Source of the DNA: Microvirga aerilata
GTDB lineage: Bacteria; Pseudomonadota; Alphaproteobacteria; Rhizobiales; Beijerinckiaceae
Reading direction: 5' to 3'
DNA: 64,000 nucleotides
Assembly (NCBI RefSeq): GCF_016743775.1
Contig: NZ_JAEQMY010000002.1
Location: forward strand, 153,798 to 217,797
A program made the position numbers and the translations under genes. Under the pieces are notes generated by a model. That model was not told the origin of the DNA, did not search any database, and saw only the letters and a program-made list of their open reading frames with translations. Below, piece by piece: positions 49,011 through 59,568 of the stretch (position 1 is its first letter; every line of letters begins with the position of its first letter).

Positions 49011-49209
49011 GGCAAGAACGGATTTAGCGCGCTGCCGGGTGCGCAGCAATGCAAAGGGTAAAGCTTTCCCGTGAGTCTTCAACGCCGACGGGACCAAGCC
49101 GATCCGTGCTCTGCCTCCTGGATGATCGACCCCGCTGCACAGCCCAAGCTTTACTGGAACCCAAAACAGCCCAGTTCGTTGTTTTCATACGAAACAATGG
49201 GAGACTGAC

Positions 49210-49293
49210 ATGTTGAAAGGTGGCCTTCTTTGGCTCATCGGCATTCCGCTGCCGATCATTCTTATCCTCTTCTTCATGGGCTGGCTCAGCTGA
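49210..49293 (+). CDS. 27-residue membrane microprotein
   Basis: ATG at 49210 encodes a 27-aa peptide starting MLKGGLLWLIGIPLPIIL and ending in GWLS, one hydrophobic helix, closed by TGA at 49291-49293. GGGAGA lies 6 bp upstream and a strong terminator follows 33 bp later, so it is a complete transcription unit. The IGIPLPIIL core looks like a small protein conserved across proteobacteria; its function is unknown. Confidence 0.7.
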   Translation: MLKGGLLWLIGIPLPIILILFFMGWLS

Positions 49294-49326
49294 GCCCGAA
49301 TACCGGTAGAGTAGCGTTTGCGTAAA

Positions 49327-49357
49327 GAAAAAGGGGCGCTTGCGGCGCCCCTTTTTC
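49327..49357. terminator. Bidirectional terminator
   Basis: GAAAAAGGGGCGC and GCGCCCCTTTTTC form a perfect 13-bp stem around TTGCG. A and T runs flank both sides, so it can end both the microprotein transcript and the convergent DAHP synthase gene. Confidence 0.88.
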
Positions 49358-49377
49358 TTGGCATGTTTTCTTTTGGC

Positions 49378-50763
49378 TTACTCGGCCGCAAGCGCTGCCG
49401 GCTGCTCCCGCGACTGACGCTCGCGCTTGATCAGCTCCGAGGTCAGGAAGGCGATTTCGAGCGCCTGCTCCGCATTGAGGCGCGGGTCGCAATAGGTGTG
49501 GTAGCGGTCGCGCAGGTCCGCGTCGGTGAGCGCGCGGGCGCCGCCCGTGCATTCCGTCACGTTCTTGCCGGTCATCTCCAGGTGGATGCCGCCCGCGTGC
49601 GTCCCTTCCGCCTGATGGATGGCGAAGAAGTCCTGCACCTCGCCCATGACCCGCTCGAACGGCCGGGTCTTGTAGCCGGAGCCCGCCTTGATGGTGTTGC
49701 CGTGCATCGGGTCGCAGGACCACACCACCGTGCGCCCTTCCCGCTCGACCGCCCGGATCAGGCCCGGCAGGTGATCGCCCACCTTGTCGGCGCCGAAGCG
49801 GCAGATCAGGGTGAGGCGGCCGGCCTCGTCCTTGGGGTTGAGGGTGTCGATGAGCTTGAGCAGCCCATCCGGCGAGAGCGACGGGCCGCATTTGAGGCCG
49901 ATCGGGTTCTGGACGCCGCGCATGTATTCCACATGGGCATGGTCGAGCTGACGGGTGCGGTCGCCGATCCAGAGCATGTGGCCGGAGGTGGCGTACCAGT
50001 CGCCGGTCGTGGAATCGACCCGGGTCATGGCCTCCTCGTATCCGAGCAGCAGCGCCTCGTGGCTGGTGTAGAAATCCGTCGAGCGCATCTCGGGATGGGT
50101 CTCGGGATCGATCCCGATGGCCCGCATGAAGTTGATGCTCTCGGTGATGCGCTCGGCGAGCTCGCTGTAGCGCGAGGACTGAGGCGAATCCTTCACGAAG
50201 CCCAGCATCCAGCGATGGGCGTTCTCGAGATTCGCATAGCCGCCGGTGGCGAAGGCGCGGATCAGGTTGAGGGTCGCGGCGGACTGGCGGTAGGCCATGA
50301 GCTGGCGGCGCGGATCGGGGGTGCGAGCCTCCGGCGTGAAGGCGATGTCGCTGATGATGTCGCCCCGGTAGCTCGGCAGCTCGACGCCGTCGATGGTCTC
50401 GGTCGAAGCCGAACGCGGCTTGGCGAACTGGCCGGCCACGCGGCCCACCTTCACCACGGGCGAGCCGCCCGCATAGGTGAGCACCACGGCCATCTGGAGG
50501 AACAGGCGGAAGAAATCGCGGATGTTGTCGGCCGAATGCTCGGCGAAGCTCTCGGCGCAGTCGCCGCCCTGGAGCAGGAAGGCCTCGCCCTTGGCGACCT
50601 TGGCCAAGGTCTTCTTCAGCTTGCGGGCCTCGCCTGCAAAAACGAGCGGAGGAAAGCCGGCGAGCTGCTGCTCGACCCCTTCAAGCGCCTCAAGGTCCGG
50701 ATAGGCCGGAACCTGCTGGATCGGCTTGTTTCTCCAGCTGTCGGGCGTCCAACGCTCAGTCAT
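49378..50763 (-). CDS. Class II 3-deoxy-7-phosphoheptulonate (DAHP) synthase
   Basis: 461 aa plant-type enzyme condensing phosphoenolpyruvate and erythrose 4-phosphate, the first step of the shikimate pathway. Motifs [11 protein letters not shown] (catalytic Cys), [22 protein letters not shown] [10 protein letters not shown] and [15 protein letters not shown] are all intact. ATG 50763 matches the family start ([19 protein letters not shown]). It stands as a single gene. Confidence 0.95.
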   Translation of the reverse strand: MTERWTPDSWRNKPIQQVPAYPDLEALEGVEQQLAGFPPLVFAGEARKLKKTLAKVAKGEAFLLQGGDCAESFAEHSADNIRDFFRLFLQMAVVLTYAGGSPVVKVGRVAGQFAKPRSASTETIDGVELPSYRGDIISDIAFTPEARTPDPRRQLMAYRQSAATLNLIRAFATGGYANLENAHRWMLGFVKDSPQSSRYSELAERITESINFMRAIGIDPETHPEMRSTDFYTSHEALLLGYEEAMTRVDSTTGDWYATSGHMLWIGDRTRQLDHAHVEYMRGVQNPIGLKCGPSLSPDGLLKLIDTLNPKDEAGRLTLICRFGADKVGDHLPGLIRAVEREGRTVVWSCDPMHGNTIKAGSGYKTRPFERVMGEVQDFFAIHQAEGTHAGGIHLEMTGKNVTECTGGARALTDADLRDRYHTYCDPRLNAEQALEIAFLTSELIKRERQSREQPAALAAE

Positions 50764-50970
50764 GACACTTACCCCCGTGTCCTTTCCCAAAATCTAGTCT
50801 CACACCGCAATAAGCGGCACGAAAGGGCACCTATACACGACATAAACAAAAAGGCGAGTGCCAAAGCCTGCGACCTGGACGCGCCCGGGCTGCAATCCAT
50901 GCCGTTACGGCCGCCGCCCGCTTCGGATGCGAAGCGATCTTGTCGAGGGAGTTCAAGTGGTCCGAGCGTC

Positions 50971-51993
50971 CTATACCTCGAACAACGGCTTTGCCTGCTC
51001 GAACAATTCCCGTGGGAGCATGCGCATCTCGTTGCTGTCGAAGGGCAGGTGCAGCAGGTAACGCGAAACGAGCTGGGCAACAGCCATCGCCTGCGCGGCG
51101 TCGCGCCGTCGCTTGATCGGCTCCCGGTCCGGTTGCCGCGACATCCAAAGCTTGTGAGCGGCAAAGACCCTCGGATCGCTGGCGACGATCCGGACAGGCC
51201 CGCCTTTTTCATCGATGGCAACCGCCTCGAAGGAAGGGGCGCTCTCGTGCCATGCCAGGCCGCCGATTGGAACTGCCGCAAGCTCGTCCGCCGCCACTCC
51301 AATCTGCACGCGCTCGTTCAGCCAAGGCGGGTTTCGCTGAGGCGTGATCAGGTCGACGATGTATCCCTCTCTGTTGACGGCGCGGAACGTCTGGCTTGTC
51401 CTTTGAAAGGACTTGTCCGCCTTTCGCAGCAGTTCGATCAGCGCAGGTTCCGTGGCATCGTCGTTCGTGACGATCCTGAGTGACATCCTGGCGTCGAGCA
51501 GCAGGTCGATATCGAGCGTCGCCGTGATGTCGGGATCGACCATGACCCCGGCAGCGGCCTCATAAGCATAGACTGCGTTCGTGCCGACGATGCGGATGCC
51601 GTTCCCCAGCAGCCCGGCATCGTCGAGGACCCGAATGATCTTGGCCCCGACGAGCGGCACGCGGCCAAGCTTGACGGCCCGGTTTATGGCAGCCTGCCGG
51701 ACCATCACCTCACGCATCGACTTGAGGCGATCCGCAGCCTCTTCGCGGGCCCGCTCCCAGTCGGCCTTCTTTTTCTCCGTCTCGGGGGTGCGCCTGCCTT
51801 CCGACTTCTGGCGCCGAACTCCCGCGGCATCGTAATAGCTGCGGGCCAGATACTTCTCCCCCTTGGCCTCCTGCCAAACAAGCGAGCCGCGATAGCCTTC
51901 TGCCCGTAACTTAGCCTCGCGCCAGGCGGCGTAACGCTGGTCCGAGTTGACTTTCTCCCGCCTCTGATCGTTGTTAAGCTCTTGAAATATCAT
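50971..51993 (-). CDS. GSU2403-type nucleotidyltransferase-fold protein
   Basis: 340 aa. After a charged helical N-terminus (about 1-95) a nucleotidyltransferase-like domain reads LGNGIRIVGTNAVYAYEAAAGV and then ATLDIDLLLDAR, the G[TS]...D.D core of the NTP_transf_8/GSU2403 family, followed by IVDLITPQRNPPW. The family is uncharacterised; relatives of nucleotidyltransferase fold occur in toxin-antitoxin and immunity systems, but no partner gene is adjacent. A perfect 11-bp inverted repeat lies in its promoter (52060-52101). Confidence 0.75.
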   Translation of the reverse strand: MIFQELNNDQRREKVNSDQRYAAWREAKLRAEGYRGSLVWQEAKGEKYLARSYYDAAGVRRQKSEGRRTPETEKKKADWERAREEAADRLKSMREVMVRQAAINRAVKLGRVPLVGAKIIRVLDDAGLLGNGIRIVGTNAVYAYEAAAGVMVDPDITATLDIDLLLDARMSLRIVTNDDATEPALIELLRKADKSFQRTSQTFRAVNREGYIVDLITPQRNPPWLNERVQIGVAADELAAVPIGGLAWHESAPSFEAVAIDEKGGPVRIVASDPRVFAAHKLWMSRQPDREPIKRRRDAAQAMAVAQLVSRYLLHLPFDSNEMRMLPRELFEQAKPLFEV

Positions 51994-52059
51994 GACTTCA
52001 GCAAGATCGAGATGCTCGCTAGCTACTGCTGAGACAGACCATAGGCCGGCAAAGCTGAG

Positions 52060-52101
52060 GTTTCAACACTTATGCTTGAAAGCGCCTTTTAGTGTTGAAA
52101 C
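52060..52101. promoter_or_regulatory. Spaced inverted repeat upstream of the nucleotidyltransferase gene
   Basis: GTTTCAACACT (52060-52070) and AGTGTTGAAAC (52091-52101) are exact inverted copies 20 nt apart, about 70-110 bp before the gene start. The 31-bp centre spacing is three helical turns, compatible with a looped or tetrameric regulator. Confidence 0.5.
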
Positions 52102-52143
52102 GACCTGGACAGGAGCCGCATCGACATGAGCGCTTCCACAGAT

Positions 52144-53529
52144 TCACCCCACCGCCACCGGATGCTTGACCACGACCGGCGTGCGCATGGTCACCAGTTC
52201 TTCGGCGGCCGTCGGGTGCACCGCGACGGTGCGGTCGAAATCGGCCTTGGTGGCCCCCATGGTGACGGCGATGCCTGCAAGCTGGATCATCTCTCCCGCA
52301 TCGTGCCCCATGATGTGCACGCCCACCACCTTGTCGGTGGCCTTGTCGATGATGAGCTTCATGAGCACCCGGTCGGTCCCGCCCGAAAGGGTCGCCTTCA
52401 TGGGCCGGAAGGCGGTCTTGTAGACGTCGATGTCGCCGTAGATCGCCCGCGCCGCCGCCTCGCCGCAGCCGATCACGCCGATCTCCGGCGTCGAGAAGAC
52501 CGCCGTGGGGATCAGGTCGTGGTCAACGATGGTGGGCTTGTTGCCGAACACCGTGTCGGCGAAGGCATGGCCCTCGCGGATGGCGATGGGGGTCAGATTG
52601 GCCCGGTTGGTGACGTCGCCCACCGCATAGACCGAGGGAATGAGCGTCTGGGAGTACGAATCCACCGGGATCGCCCCCACCTCGTCGACGGTGATCCCGG
52701 CCTGTTCCAGCCCGAGCCCTGCCGTGTTCGGCCGCCGCCCCGTGGCGACGAGAACCTGATCGACAGGGAGCACCGAGCCGTCCGACAGGGTCGCGGCGAT
52801 GCCGTCGGCCGTCTTGTCCAGGCGCGTCACGGTCTTGCCCAGGGCAAGGTTGACGCCGCGCTGGGCATAGGCCTGCGCGAGGGCGTCGCGGATGTCGTCG
52901 TCGAAGCCGCGCAGGAGCTTGTCGCCGCGATGCAGGAGCGTGACCTCGCTGCCGAGGCCGGCGAAAACGCCTGCGAATTCAACCGCAATATAGCCGCCGC
53001 CGATGATCAGGATGCGCTTCGGCAGGGTTTCCAGGTGGAACACCTCGTTCGACGTGATGCCGAGCTCGCCGCCGGGAATCACGGGTTCCAGGGTCGGATG
53101 GGCTCCCACCGCCACCAGGATGGTGCGGGCGCGGATGCGGGCGCCGGTCTTGAGCACGTGAACGGTATGGGCGTCCTCGAGCACCGCGCGGCTGTCGATG
53201 ATCTCCACCCCGGCCTTTTCCAGGTTCGTCCGGTAGATGCCCTCGAGCCGGTCGATCTCCTTGTCCTTGTTGCGGATCAGGGTCGCCCAGTCGAAGCTCG
53301 GGCTGCCGACGTTCCAGCCGAAGCCCGCCGCCTCGTGGAACTCGTCGCCGAAGCGGCTTGCATAGACCATGAGCTTCTTGGGCACGCAGCCGCGGATGAC
53401 GCAGGTTCCCCCGACCCGGTACTCCTCGGCCAGCATGACCCTTGCGCCGTAGCCCGCAGCGATGCGCGCGGCGCGGACGCCACCGGACCCGCCTCCGATG
53501 ACGAAGAGGTCAACATCGAACTGGCTCAT
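52144..53529 (-). CDS. gor: Glutathione-disulfide reductase
   Basis: 461 aa FAD/NADPH flavoprotein. FVIGGGSGGVRAARIAA binds FAD, GGTCVIRGCVPKK is the redox-active disulfide in the form typical of alphaproteobacterial and plant enzymes, IIGGGYIAVEFAGVFAGLGSEVTLLHR binds NADPH, and HPTAAEELVTMRTP holds the catalytic His-Glu pair. ATG 53529 is chosen over an in-frame ATG 33 bp upstream. It keeps glutathione reduced and may support the Atm1-type exporter. Confidence 0.95.
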   Translation of the reverse strand: MSQFDVDLFVIGGGSGGVRAARIAAGYGARVMLAEEYRVGGTCVIRGCVPKKLMVYASRFGDEFHEAAGFGWNVGSPSFDWATLIRNKDKEIDRLEGIYRTNLEKAGVEIIDSRAVLEDAHTVHVLKTGARIRARTILVAVGAHPTLEPVIPGGELGITSNEVFHLETLPKRILIIGGGYIAVEFAGVFAGLGSEVTLLHRGDKLLRGFDDDIRDALAQAYAQRGVNLALGKTVTRLDKTADGIAATLSDGSVLPVDQVLVATGRRPNTAGLGLEQAGITVDEVGAIPVDSYSQTLIPSVYAVGDVTNRANLTPIAIREGHAFADTVFGNKPTIVDHDLIPTAVFSTPEIGVIGCGEAAARAIYGDIDVYKTAFRPMKATLSGGTDRVLMKLIIDKATDKVVGVHIMGHDAGEMIQLAGIAVTMGATKADFDRTVAVHPTAAEELVTMRTPVVVKHPVAVG

Positions 53530-53753
53530 GGTCTGGTCTCCGGTCAAACTCTGCTTATGCATTCATATAGGGGCAGCGTCAGGCGAAGTCTTCCGTCAGC
53601 CCTGCTCCGGGCTCATGGCTGACCGCCGCATGGCGACGCTCTTACGCCAAGGTTCAACAGCGATAAAGAAGCAAGCGCTTGCCGCTCCTCAAATCCCTCT
53701 TTAGGGTCTGCCGCAGGACGCTCTGACGTCAGGGAAGCGTCAAGGAGGATACT

Positions 53754-54725
53754 ATGAGCCAATATCGTAAGGGGCTTTGGCGCAGCGCTCTGGCTGCGGC
53801 CGCTGTTGCGGGATTCGTCACATCGGCTGCGGCCCAGATGGAACTCAAGATCATGGCCCCGGCGGCGCCGGGCGGCGGCTGGGACCAGACGGCCCGCTCC
53901 ATGCAGCAGGCCCTGACCCAGTCCGGCATCGCCAAGAGCGCGCAGGTCACCAACGTTCCGGGCGCCGGCGGCTCCATCGGCATCGCGCAGCTCGTGAACA
54001 ACTCCAAGGGCGACGGCAACCAGCTCATGGTCATGGGCTATGTGATGGTCGGCGCCCTGCTCACCAACAAGTCGCCCATCACCCTCGAGCAGACCACGCC
54101 CATCGCCCGCCTGACGACGGAATACGAGGCGATCGTGGTGCCGGCCAACTCGCCGATCAAGAACGCCAAGGAACTGGCCGAGGCCATCAAGGCCGATCCG
54201 GCCAAGGTCACCTGGGCCGGCGGCTCGGCGGGCGGCGTCGATCACATCGCGGCGGCCCTCTTCGCCAAGGCTGCGGGCGCCGATCCGACCAAGATCAACT
54301 ACATCCCCTTCTCGGGCGGCGGCGAGGCCCTGGCGGCCATCCTCGGCGGCAAGGTCACGGCCGGCATCTCCGGCTACGGCGAGTTCGAAAGCCAGGTGAA
54401 GGCGGGCAAGCTGCGCCTCATCGGCCTGACCTCGGCAACGAAGACGCCAAACGTTGACGTGCCCTCCATCAAGGAGCAGGGCGTGGACCTGGAGATCGCC
54501 AACTGGCGCGCGGTCGTGGCTCCTCCCGGCATCTCCGCCGACCAGAAGAAGGCCCTGACGGACGCCATGGACAAGCTGGCCCAGTCCAAGGAGTGGCAGG
54601 AGATCCTCAAGACCAAGGGCTGGGAGAACGCCTACGTGTCGGGCGACGCCTTCGCCAAGATCCTGGCGGAAGAGCAGGCCCGCACCAAGGACGTGCTCAC
54701 CGCCGTGGGACTGGTGAAGTCCTGA
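53754..54725 (+). CDS. TctC-type substrate-binding protein
   Basis: 323 aa. The signal peptide (ends ...GFVTSAAAQ, about 26) is followed by [26 protein letters not shown] and [16 protein letters not shown], signatures of the Bug/TctC family of the tripartite tricarboxylate transporter. AAGGAGG lies 6 bp before ATG. Related systems carry citrate, other carboxylates or aromatic acids. A terminator separates it from tctB. Confidence 0.93.
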   Translation: MSQYRKGLWRSALAAAAVAGFVTSAAAQMELKIMAPAAPGGGWDQTARSMQQALTQSGIAKSAQVTNVPGAGGSIGIAQLVNNSKGDGNQLMVMGYVMVGALLTNKSPITLEQTTPIARLTTEYEAIVVPANSPIKNAKELAEAIKADPAKVTWAGGSAGGVDHIAAALFAKAAGADPTKINYIPFSGGGEALAAILGGKVTAGISGYGEFESQVKAGKLRLIGLTSATKTPNVDVPSIKEQGVDLEIANWRAVVAPPGISADQKKALTDAMDKLAQSKEWQEILKTKGWENAYVSGDAFAKILAEEQARTKDVLTAVGLVKS

Positions 54726-54747
54726 TTCTCAAGCTAAATGCCGTAGG

Positions 54748-54782
54748 GAGCGCCGCGTCTTCGAGCGCGGCGCTCTCTTTTT
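54748..54782 (+). terminator. Intercistronic terminator in the tct operon
   Basis: GAGCGCCGCG (54748-54757) pairs with CGCGGCGCTC (54766-54775), followed by TCTTTTT. The T-run ends at the tctB RBS (GGAGCG), so termination and translation start are tightly packed. Confidence 0.75.
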
Positions 54783-54792
54783 GGAGCGCCCC

Positions 54793-55266
54793 ATGACCCC
54801 ATCCCCGCAGCGGCGCGTCGACGTGGCAGGCCTCGTCATCGCTCTCCTTCTTCTTGTCCTGGCCGGCGTGGTCTGGTGGGACATGACCAAGCTCCAGATC
54901 CTGTCCCCCTACGACCTGGGGCCGAAGGTCATGCCGATCGTCGTCTCAGGGTGCCTGACGCTCCTGGCCATCGGCAACGGCATCGGCGCCTTTCGCGGCG
55001 ACCTCCCGGCCCGCGACAGCCTCGACTGGAAGCCCATCGTCCTGATCCTCGGCGGACTTGCCTGCCTCATCGCCCTCATCGCCTTCGGCGGCGGGTTCAT
55101 GATCGGCACGGCCCTGCTGTTCGCGGCCACGTCCACGGCGTTCGGACGCCGGGCCTTCGTGACCGACTTCATCATCGGCGCGGTCATCGCCGTGTTCGTC
55201 TATGTGCTCTTTGCCAAGCTCCTGACCCTGTCCCTTCCGGCAGGGCCGCTTGAACGCCTGTTCTGA
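54793..55266 (+). CDS. TctB-type small membrane subunit
   Basis: 157 aa with four hydrophobic helices ([94 protein letters not shown]). The size and layout fit TctB, the small subunit of the transporter. It lies between tctC and tctA, as usual. Confidence 0.92.
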   Translation: MTPSPQRRVDVAGLVIALLLLVLAGVVWWDMTKLQILSPYDLGPKVMPIVVSGCLTLLAIGNGIGAFRGDLPARDSLDWKPIVLILGGLACLIALIAFGGGFMIGTALLFAATSTAFGRRAFVTDFIIGAVIAVFVYVLFAKLLTLSLPAGPLERLF

Positions 55267-55274
55267 GGCCCGCC

Positions 55275-56774
55275 ATGGAAGCCTTCACGTCTCTCGCCAG
55301 CGGCCTCGCCGTCGCCATCCAGCCGATGAACATGCTGTTCGCGCTCATCGGCGTCCTGCTCGGCACCGCAGTCGGCGTGCTGCCGGGCATCGGCCCGGCG
55401 CTCACCGTGGCGCTGCTGCTGCCGATCACCTTCAAGCTCGATCCCGCGGGATCGATCATCATGTTCGCCGGCATCTACTACGGCGGCATGTATGGCGGCT
55501 CGACCACCGCGATCCTGATCAACACGCCGGGCGAGAGCGCCTCCATGGCCACGGCGCTCGAGGGCAACCTGATGGCGAAATCCGGCCGCGGCGGCCCTGC
55601 GCTCGCCACCTCGGCCATCGGCTCCTTCGTGGCGGGAACCATCGCCACCCTCGGCCTCACCCTTCTCTCGCCCTATCTCGTCGACATCGCGGTGAGCTTC
55701 GGGCCCGAGGATTACTTCGCCCTCATGGTCGTGGCGTTCGTCACCGTCTCGGCCACCTTCGGCGACTCACCGGTCCGGGGCCTGACAAGCCTGTTCATCG
55801 GCCTGACCCTCGGCCTCGTGGGCATCGACATCCTGTCCGGCCAATCCCGCCTGAGCTTCGGCATTCCGGAGCTCTACGACAACATCGAGGTCACGACCCT
55901 GGCGGTCGGACTTTTCGCGGTCGGCGAGGCGCTTTATGTCGCCTCCCGCCGCCACGTTCACGAGGAAAAGCTCGAGGCCGTGCGCGGGTCGCTCTGGATG
56001 ACCAAGGACGACTGGAAGCGCTCCTGGAAGCCCTGGCTGCGCGGAACGGCCTTCGGCTTCCCCATCGGAGCCCTCCCGGCAGGCGGCGCGGAGATTCCAA
56101 CCTTTCTGTCCTATTCCACGGAGAAGCGCCTCACGAAGCATCCCGAGGAGTTCGGCCGGGGCGCCATCGAGGGCGTAGCCGGGCCCGAGGCCGCCAACAA
56201 CGCGGCCGCCGCCGGCACCCTCGTGCCCCTGCTGACGCTGGGCCTTCCCACCTCCGCTACGGCGGCCATGCTTCTGGCGGGGTTCCAGCAATATGGCCTG
56301 AACCCCGGTCCCCTGCTGTTTGCGGAGAGACCGGATCTCGTCTGGGGCCTGATCGCAAGCCTGTTCATCGCCAACGGCATGCTGCTGGTGCTGAACCTGC
56401 CGCTGGTGGGCCTGTGGGTCCGCCTTCTGGCGATCCCTCAGCCGTGGCTCTATGCGGGCATCCTGGTCTTCGCCACCATGGGCACGATCGCGGCCAACCC
56501 GTCCCCGGTGGAGCTCGTCATGCTGGGGGTCTTCGGCGTGCTCGGCTTCCTGATGCGCCGCTTCGACTTCCCCATCGCCCCGGTGGTGGTCGGCCTGATC
56601 CTTGGCCCCATCGCCGAAAGCCAGCTGCGGCGGGCTCTTTCGATCAGCCTCGGCGACCCGATGGTCCTGCTGCAGAGCCCGATCTCGGCGACGCTCCTGG
56701 TCATCGCGCTGTTTGCCCTCGTTGCCCCCTTCGTCCTCAAAGGCATGGGACGCTTCAAGGCGGTCGAGGACTAA
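55275..56774 (+). CDS. TctA-type large membrane subunit
   Basis: 499 aa with about twelve helices. [51 protein letters not shown] and [32 protein letters not shown] are TctA signatures. It follows tctB by 8 bp. A two-component regulator (TctD/E) is not present here. Confidence 0.95.
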   Translation: MEAFTSLASGLAVAIQPMNMLFALIGVLLGTAVGVLPGIGPALTVALLLPITFKLDPAGSIIMFAGIYYGGMYGGSTTAILINTPGESASMATALEGNLMAKSGRGGPALATSAIGSFVAGTIATLGLTLLSPYLVDIAVSFGPEDYFALMVVAFVTVSATFGDSPVRGLTSLFIGLTLGLVGIDILSGQSRLSFGIPELYDNIEVTTLAVGLFAVGEALYVASRRHVHEEKLEAVRGSLWMTKDDWKRSWKPWLRGTAFGFPIGALPAGGAEIPTFLSYSTEKRLTKHPEEFGRGAIEGVAGPEAANNAAAAGTLVPLLTLGLPTSATAAMLLAGFQQYGLNPGPLLFAERPDLVWGLIASLFIANGMLLVLNLPLVGLWVRLLAIPQPWLYAGILVFATMGTIAANPSPVELVMLGVFGVLGFLMRRFDFPIAPVVVGLILGPIAESQLRRALSISLGDPMVLLQSPISATLLVIALFALVAPFVLKGMGRFKAVED

Positions 56775-56801
56775 GTCTCCTTACACGAGCATGAACATGG
56801 C

Positions 56802-56830
56802 AAAGGCGCCTCGCAGCACGAGGCGCCTTT
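56802..56830. terminator. Terminator after tctA
   Basis: AAAGGCGCCTCG (56802-56813) and CGAGGCGCCTTT (56819-56830) form a perfect 12-bp stem around CAGCA. It lies between the convergent tctA and chemoreceptor genes. Confidence 0.8.
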
Positions 56831-56872
56831 GCTGCATTTGGAGCGACTGGACAGGGGTGGGGAGCGGTCCGG

Positions 56873-58354
56873 TCAACCCATTGCAGAGGATGCTTCGCGT
56901 ACCTTCAAGGTTGCCGTGCTGACCCGTTCGGCCGAGCGGGCGATTTCGTTCATGCTGCCGCTGATGGACGACACGCTCCGCGAGGCGCCCTGCATGTTGG
57001 ACGACATTTCTCGCGTGACGGCCGACTGCTCCTCGACCGCGGCTGAAATCCCAACGGCGATTTCGTTGATCTTCGAGACCGTGGCGGTAATCGTCTCGAT
57101 AGCGGCCACGACCTGCTGGGTGGAAGCCTGCGTCTGGGCGATCTGTTCGCCGATCTCCTCGGTCGCCCTGGCTGTTTGCGTCGCCAGATCCTTGACCTCC
57201 GAAGCAACGACCGCAAAGCCCCGTCCGGCCTCGCCGGCCCGGGCCGCTTCGATGGTGGCGTTCAGGGCCAGAAGATTCGTCTGCGACGCGATCTTGTCGA
57301 TGAGCGTGACGATCTCCCCGATCTTCTGGGCCGATGTGGAAAGGCTGGACACGATGGCGTTCGTCTGCCTGCCCTGCTCGACGGCCTCGGTGGAGATCGC
57401 TAGAGCATAGTTCACCTGCTGGCTGATCTCGTTGACCGACGTGGCCAACTCCTCAGCCCCGGTGGCAACGGCCTGAACATTGCCCGATGTCTCGCTCGAG
57501 GCGCTGGCGGCCCCTTCCGCCTGGTCCGTCACGCCCGCAACAGCCTTCATGATCTCGCCGAGATCGGCTGCGATCGATCGCTGGATTTCCGCGCGCCGCT
57601 GGCGTTCATGCACCTGCGCGGTGATGTCGGTTGCGAACTTGACTACCTTGTACGGGCGCCCGGCCATATCCAGGATCGGGTTGTAGGAAGCCTGGATCCA
57701 GACCTCCCGACCGCTCTTGCCGATGCGCTTGTATTCCGCCGTCTGGTACTCGCCCTGCGCGAGAGCATGCCAAAATGCGCGGTACTCATGGGTGCCCCGT
57801 TCGGCCGGCTCGACGAACATGCTGTGGTGCTTGCCCCGGATCTCCTCCAGGCTGTATCCCAGGGTAGCGAGAAAGTTCTCGTTGGCCGTCACGATGGTGC
57901 CATCCAGCGCGAACTCGATGATGGCCTGGGACCTGTTGATGGCCTTGATCTGACCTTCGTACTCGGCGGCCTGCAGCTTCTGCCGCGTGATGTCGGTGGC
58001 GAACTTGACGATCTTGTACGGTCTTCCCGTGCGGCCGAGGACAGGATTGTAACTCGCCTGAATCCAGATCTCTCTTCCGTTCTTGCCGACGCGCCGGTAC
58101 TCGGCGCTCTGGAATTCGCCGCGGTTGAGCGAAGCCCAGAAATCCCGATAGACCGCGCTGTTCCGATCCGCGGGATCGATGAACATGCTGTGATGCCGGC
58201 CCTGGATTTCCTCCAGCCCATACCCCATCGTGTCGAGAAAGAGCCTGTTGGCCGAGATGATGGTGCCGTCGAGTTTGAACTCGATTATGGCCTGGGACCG
58301 GTTCAGGGCGTCGAGCTTCTCCGATTTCTCTCCGCCCCGTCGAAACATGAACAT
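56873..58354 (-). CDS. Methyl-accepting chemotaxis protein with two PAS domains, cytoplasmic
   Basis: 493 aa. Two PAS-PAC modules (about 15-135 and 138-255) are near-duplicates: [30 protein letters not shown] occurs in both. The C-terminal signalling domain has the hairpin tip [38 protein letters not shown]. There is no transmembrane segment, so it is a soluble sensor, perhaps of redox or oxygen via flavin or heme. The start is uncertain: ATG 58354 or GTG 58399. Confidence 0.9.
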   Translation of the reverse strand: MFMFRRGGEKSEKLDALNRSQAIIEFKLDGTIISANRLFLDTMGYGLEEIQGRHHSMFIDPADRNSAVYRDFWASLNRGEFQSAEYRRVGKNGREIWIQASYNPVLGRTGRPYKIVKFATDITRQKLQAAEYEGQIKAINRSQAIIEFALDGTIVTANENFLATLGYSLEEIRGKHHSMFVEPAERGTHEYRAFWHALAQGEYQTAEYKRIGKSGREVWIQASYNPILDMAGRPYKVVKFATDITAQVHERQRRAEIQRSIAADLGEIMKAVAGVTDQAEGAASASSETSGNVQAVATGAEELATSVNEISQQVNYALAISTEAVEQGRQTNAIVSSLSTSAQKIGEIVTLIDKIASQTNLLALNATIEAARAGEAGRGFAVVASEVKDLATQTARATEEIGEQIAQTQASTQQVVAAIETITATVSKINEIAVGISAAVEEQSAVTREMSSNMQGASRSVSSISGSMNEIARSAERVSTATLKVREASSAMG

Positions 58355-58552
58355 CTTAGGAAAGCCCCCCAGGCTGCTTTTGCTGCGGCCCTGGGACACT
58401 TTCCGAAGAAACCCGAAGGCGCTTTGTTGCAGGCGAGAGGCGACGCTCTGGCCCGACTGGCGCCAATTTGGTCTACATTCCCTAACGGAGGCTTAATGCC
58501 CTCGGTTGCAAGCCTTGGTCACACGGGCATTCCTGCCGGAAATGTGAACGGC

Positions 58553-59359
58553 TCACTGCAGTTCAGGGCCGATGCTCGCCCCGACCCTTCCAGGGGCCGA
58601 GGCGGTGAAGTCGATCCCCTGCTCTTCCAGGGCGCGCCTGATGGCATCGACATTCGAGCGGCGAACGGAACCGCTTCCGTTGGCCTCGATGCGTTTGATC
58701 GTCGTGGCGGAAACGCCGGAGGCTTCCGACAGCTCCCGAACCGACCAGTTGAGTAGCGCCCGGCCGGCGCGGACCTGAGAACTCGTGAGGGGCGCAGCAA
58801 GGTTGAACGCGAGGGGAGCGCGAAGCTTGGGAGCAGGATCAAGGGCTGTCTGGGCCCGGCCCGCCTGCTCAAGATGGTGCAGCCAGAGTTCGTCGACGAC
58901 CAGACGACCGAGCCCGGCCAGGATGGCGGTTTCCTCCAGACTGAACTCACGCGGCCGGGTATCGATGACGCACAGGGACCCGAGACGGATCCCCGGTTCC
59001 GTCGTCAACGGCACACCCGCATAGAAGCGGATATGCGGGTCTCCGGTCACATAGGGATTGGCCGCAAAGGCTCGATCGGCCCTGGCATCCGAGATCACGA
59101 ACACCTCATCGTGCATGATCGTGTACTGGCAGAACGAGTCGCTTCGGGCCGTGCCGGCGATGCCGTCGAGGCCGACATGTGCTTTGAAGAACTGCTGCGT
59201 GGCGTCCAGGAAGGTGACGGCGCTGATCGGCACTTTGAAAATCTGCTGGGCGACACGGCAGATCCGGTCGAGGAAAGGCGAAACCGGCGCATCGAGAATG
59301 GAGAGCCGTTGGAGTGCGGCGAGGCGCTCGAATTCGTTCGGAGGGGTCAGGGTCAACAT
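58553..59359 (-). CDS. GAF-domain protein with C-terminal XRE-type HTH
   Basis: 268 aa. Residues 1-165 are a GAF sensor domain (FERLAALQRLSILDAPVSPFLDRICRVAQQIFKVPISAVTFLD, SDSFCQYTIMHDEVFVISDA, IRFYAGVPLTTEPGIRLGSLCVID). After a linker, residues 192-268 form a helix-turn-helix (TSSQVRAGRALLNWSVRELSEASGVSATTIKRIEANG) of the XRE type, ending with a conserved-looking tail (IDFTASAPGRVGASI). GAF domains of this subtype usually accompany kinases or cyclases; direct fusion to an XRE HTH suggests a one-component regulator. It lies 154 bp from the chemoreceptor in the same direction. Confidence 0.85.
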   Translation of the reverse strand: MLTLTPPNEFERLAALQRLSILDAPVSPFLDRICRVAQQIFKVPISAVTFLDATQQFFKAHVGLDGIAGTARSDSFCQYTIMHDEVFVISDARADRAFAANPYVTGDPHIRFYAGVPLTTEPGIRLGSLCVIDTRPREFSLEETAILAGLGRLVVDELWLHHLEQAGRAQTALDPAPKLRAPLAFNLAAPLTSSQVRAGRALLNWSVRELSEASGVSATTIKRIEANGSGSVRRSNVDAIRRALEEQGIDFTASAPGRVGASIGPELQ

Positions 59360-59568
59360 GAAAACGGCCTCTGATCGTGCCCTGTGGCAGCAAAATGGCG
59401 CAGGAGTCCCGCACCTTCAGATTCAAGCAAATAACATATGTTATTCGCCGTTTTGCACGCGGGCCGCTCGCCAGCAAGAGGGCAAGTTCCGGGCTCGAGG
59501 TGAAATGCCGAAAGAAGGACCCGGCGTCCCGGGTCCCTTCTGGTCGCGAATGCGGTTCTACGGCCGCC

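Noticed and set aside
49318..51483. 721-codon plus-strand frame over the DAHP synthase
   Set aside because: It is antisense to an intact enzyme gene and lacks an RBS and family motifs.
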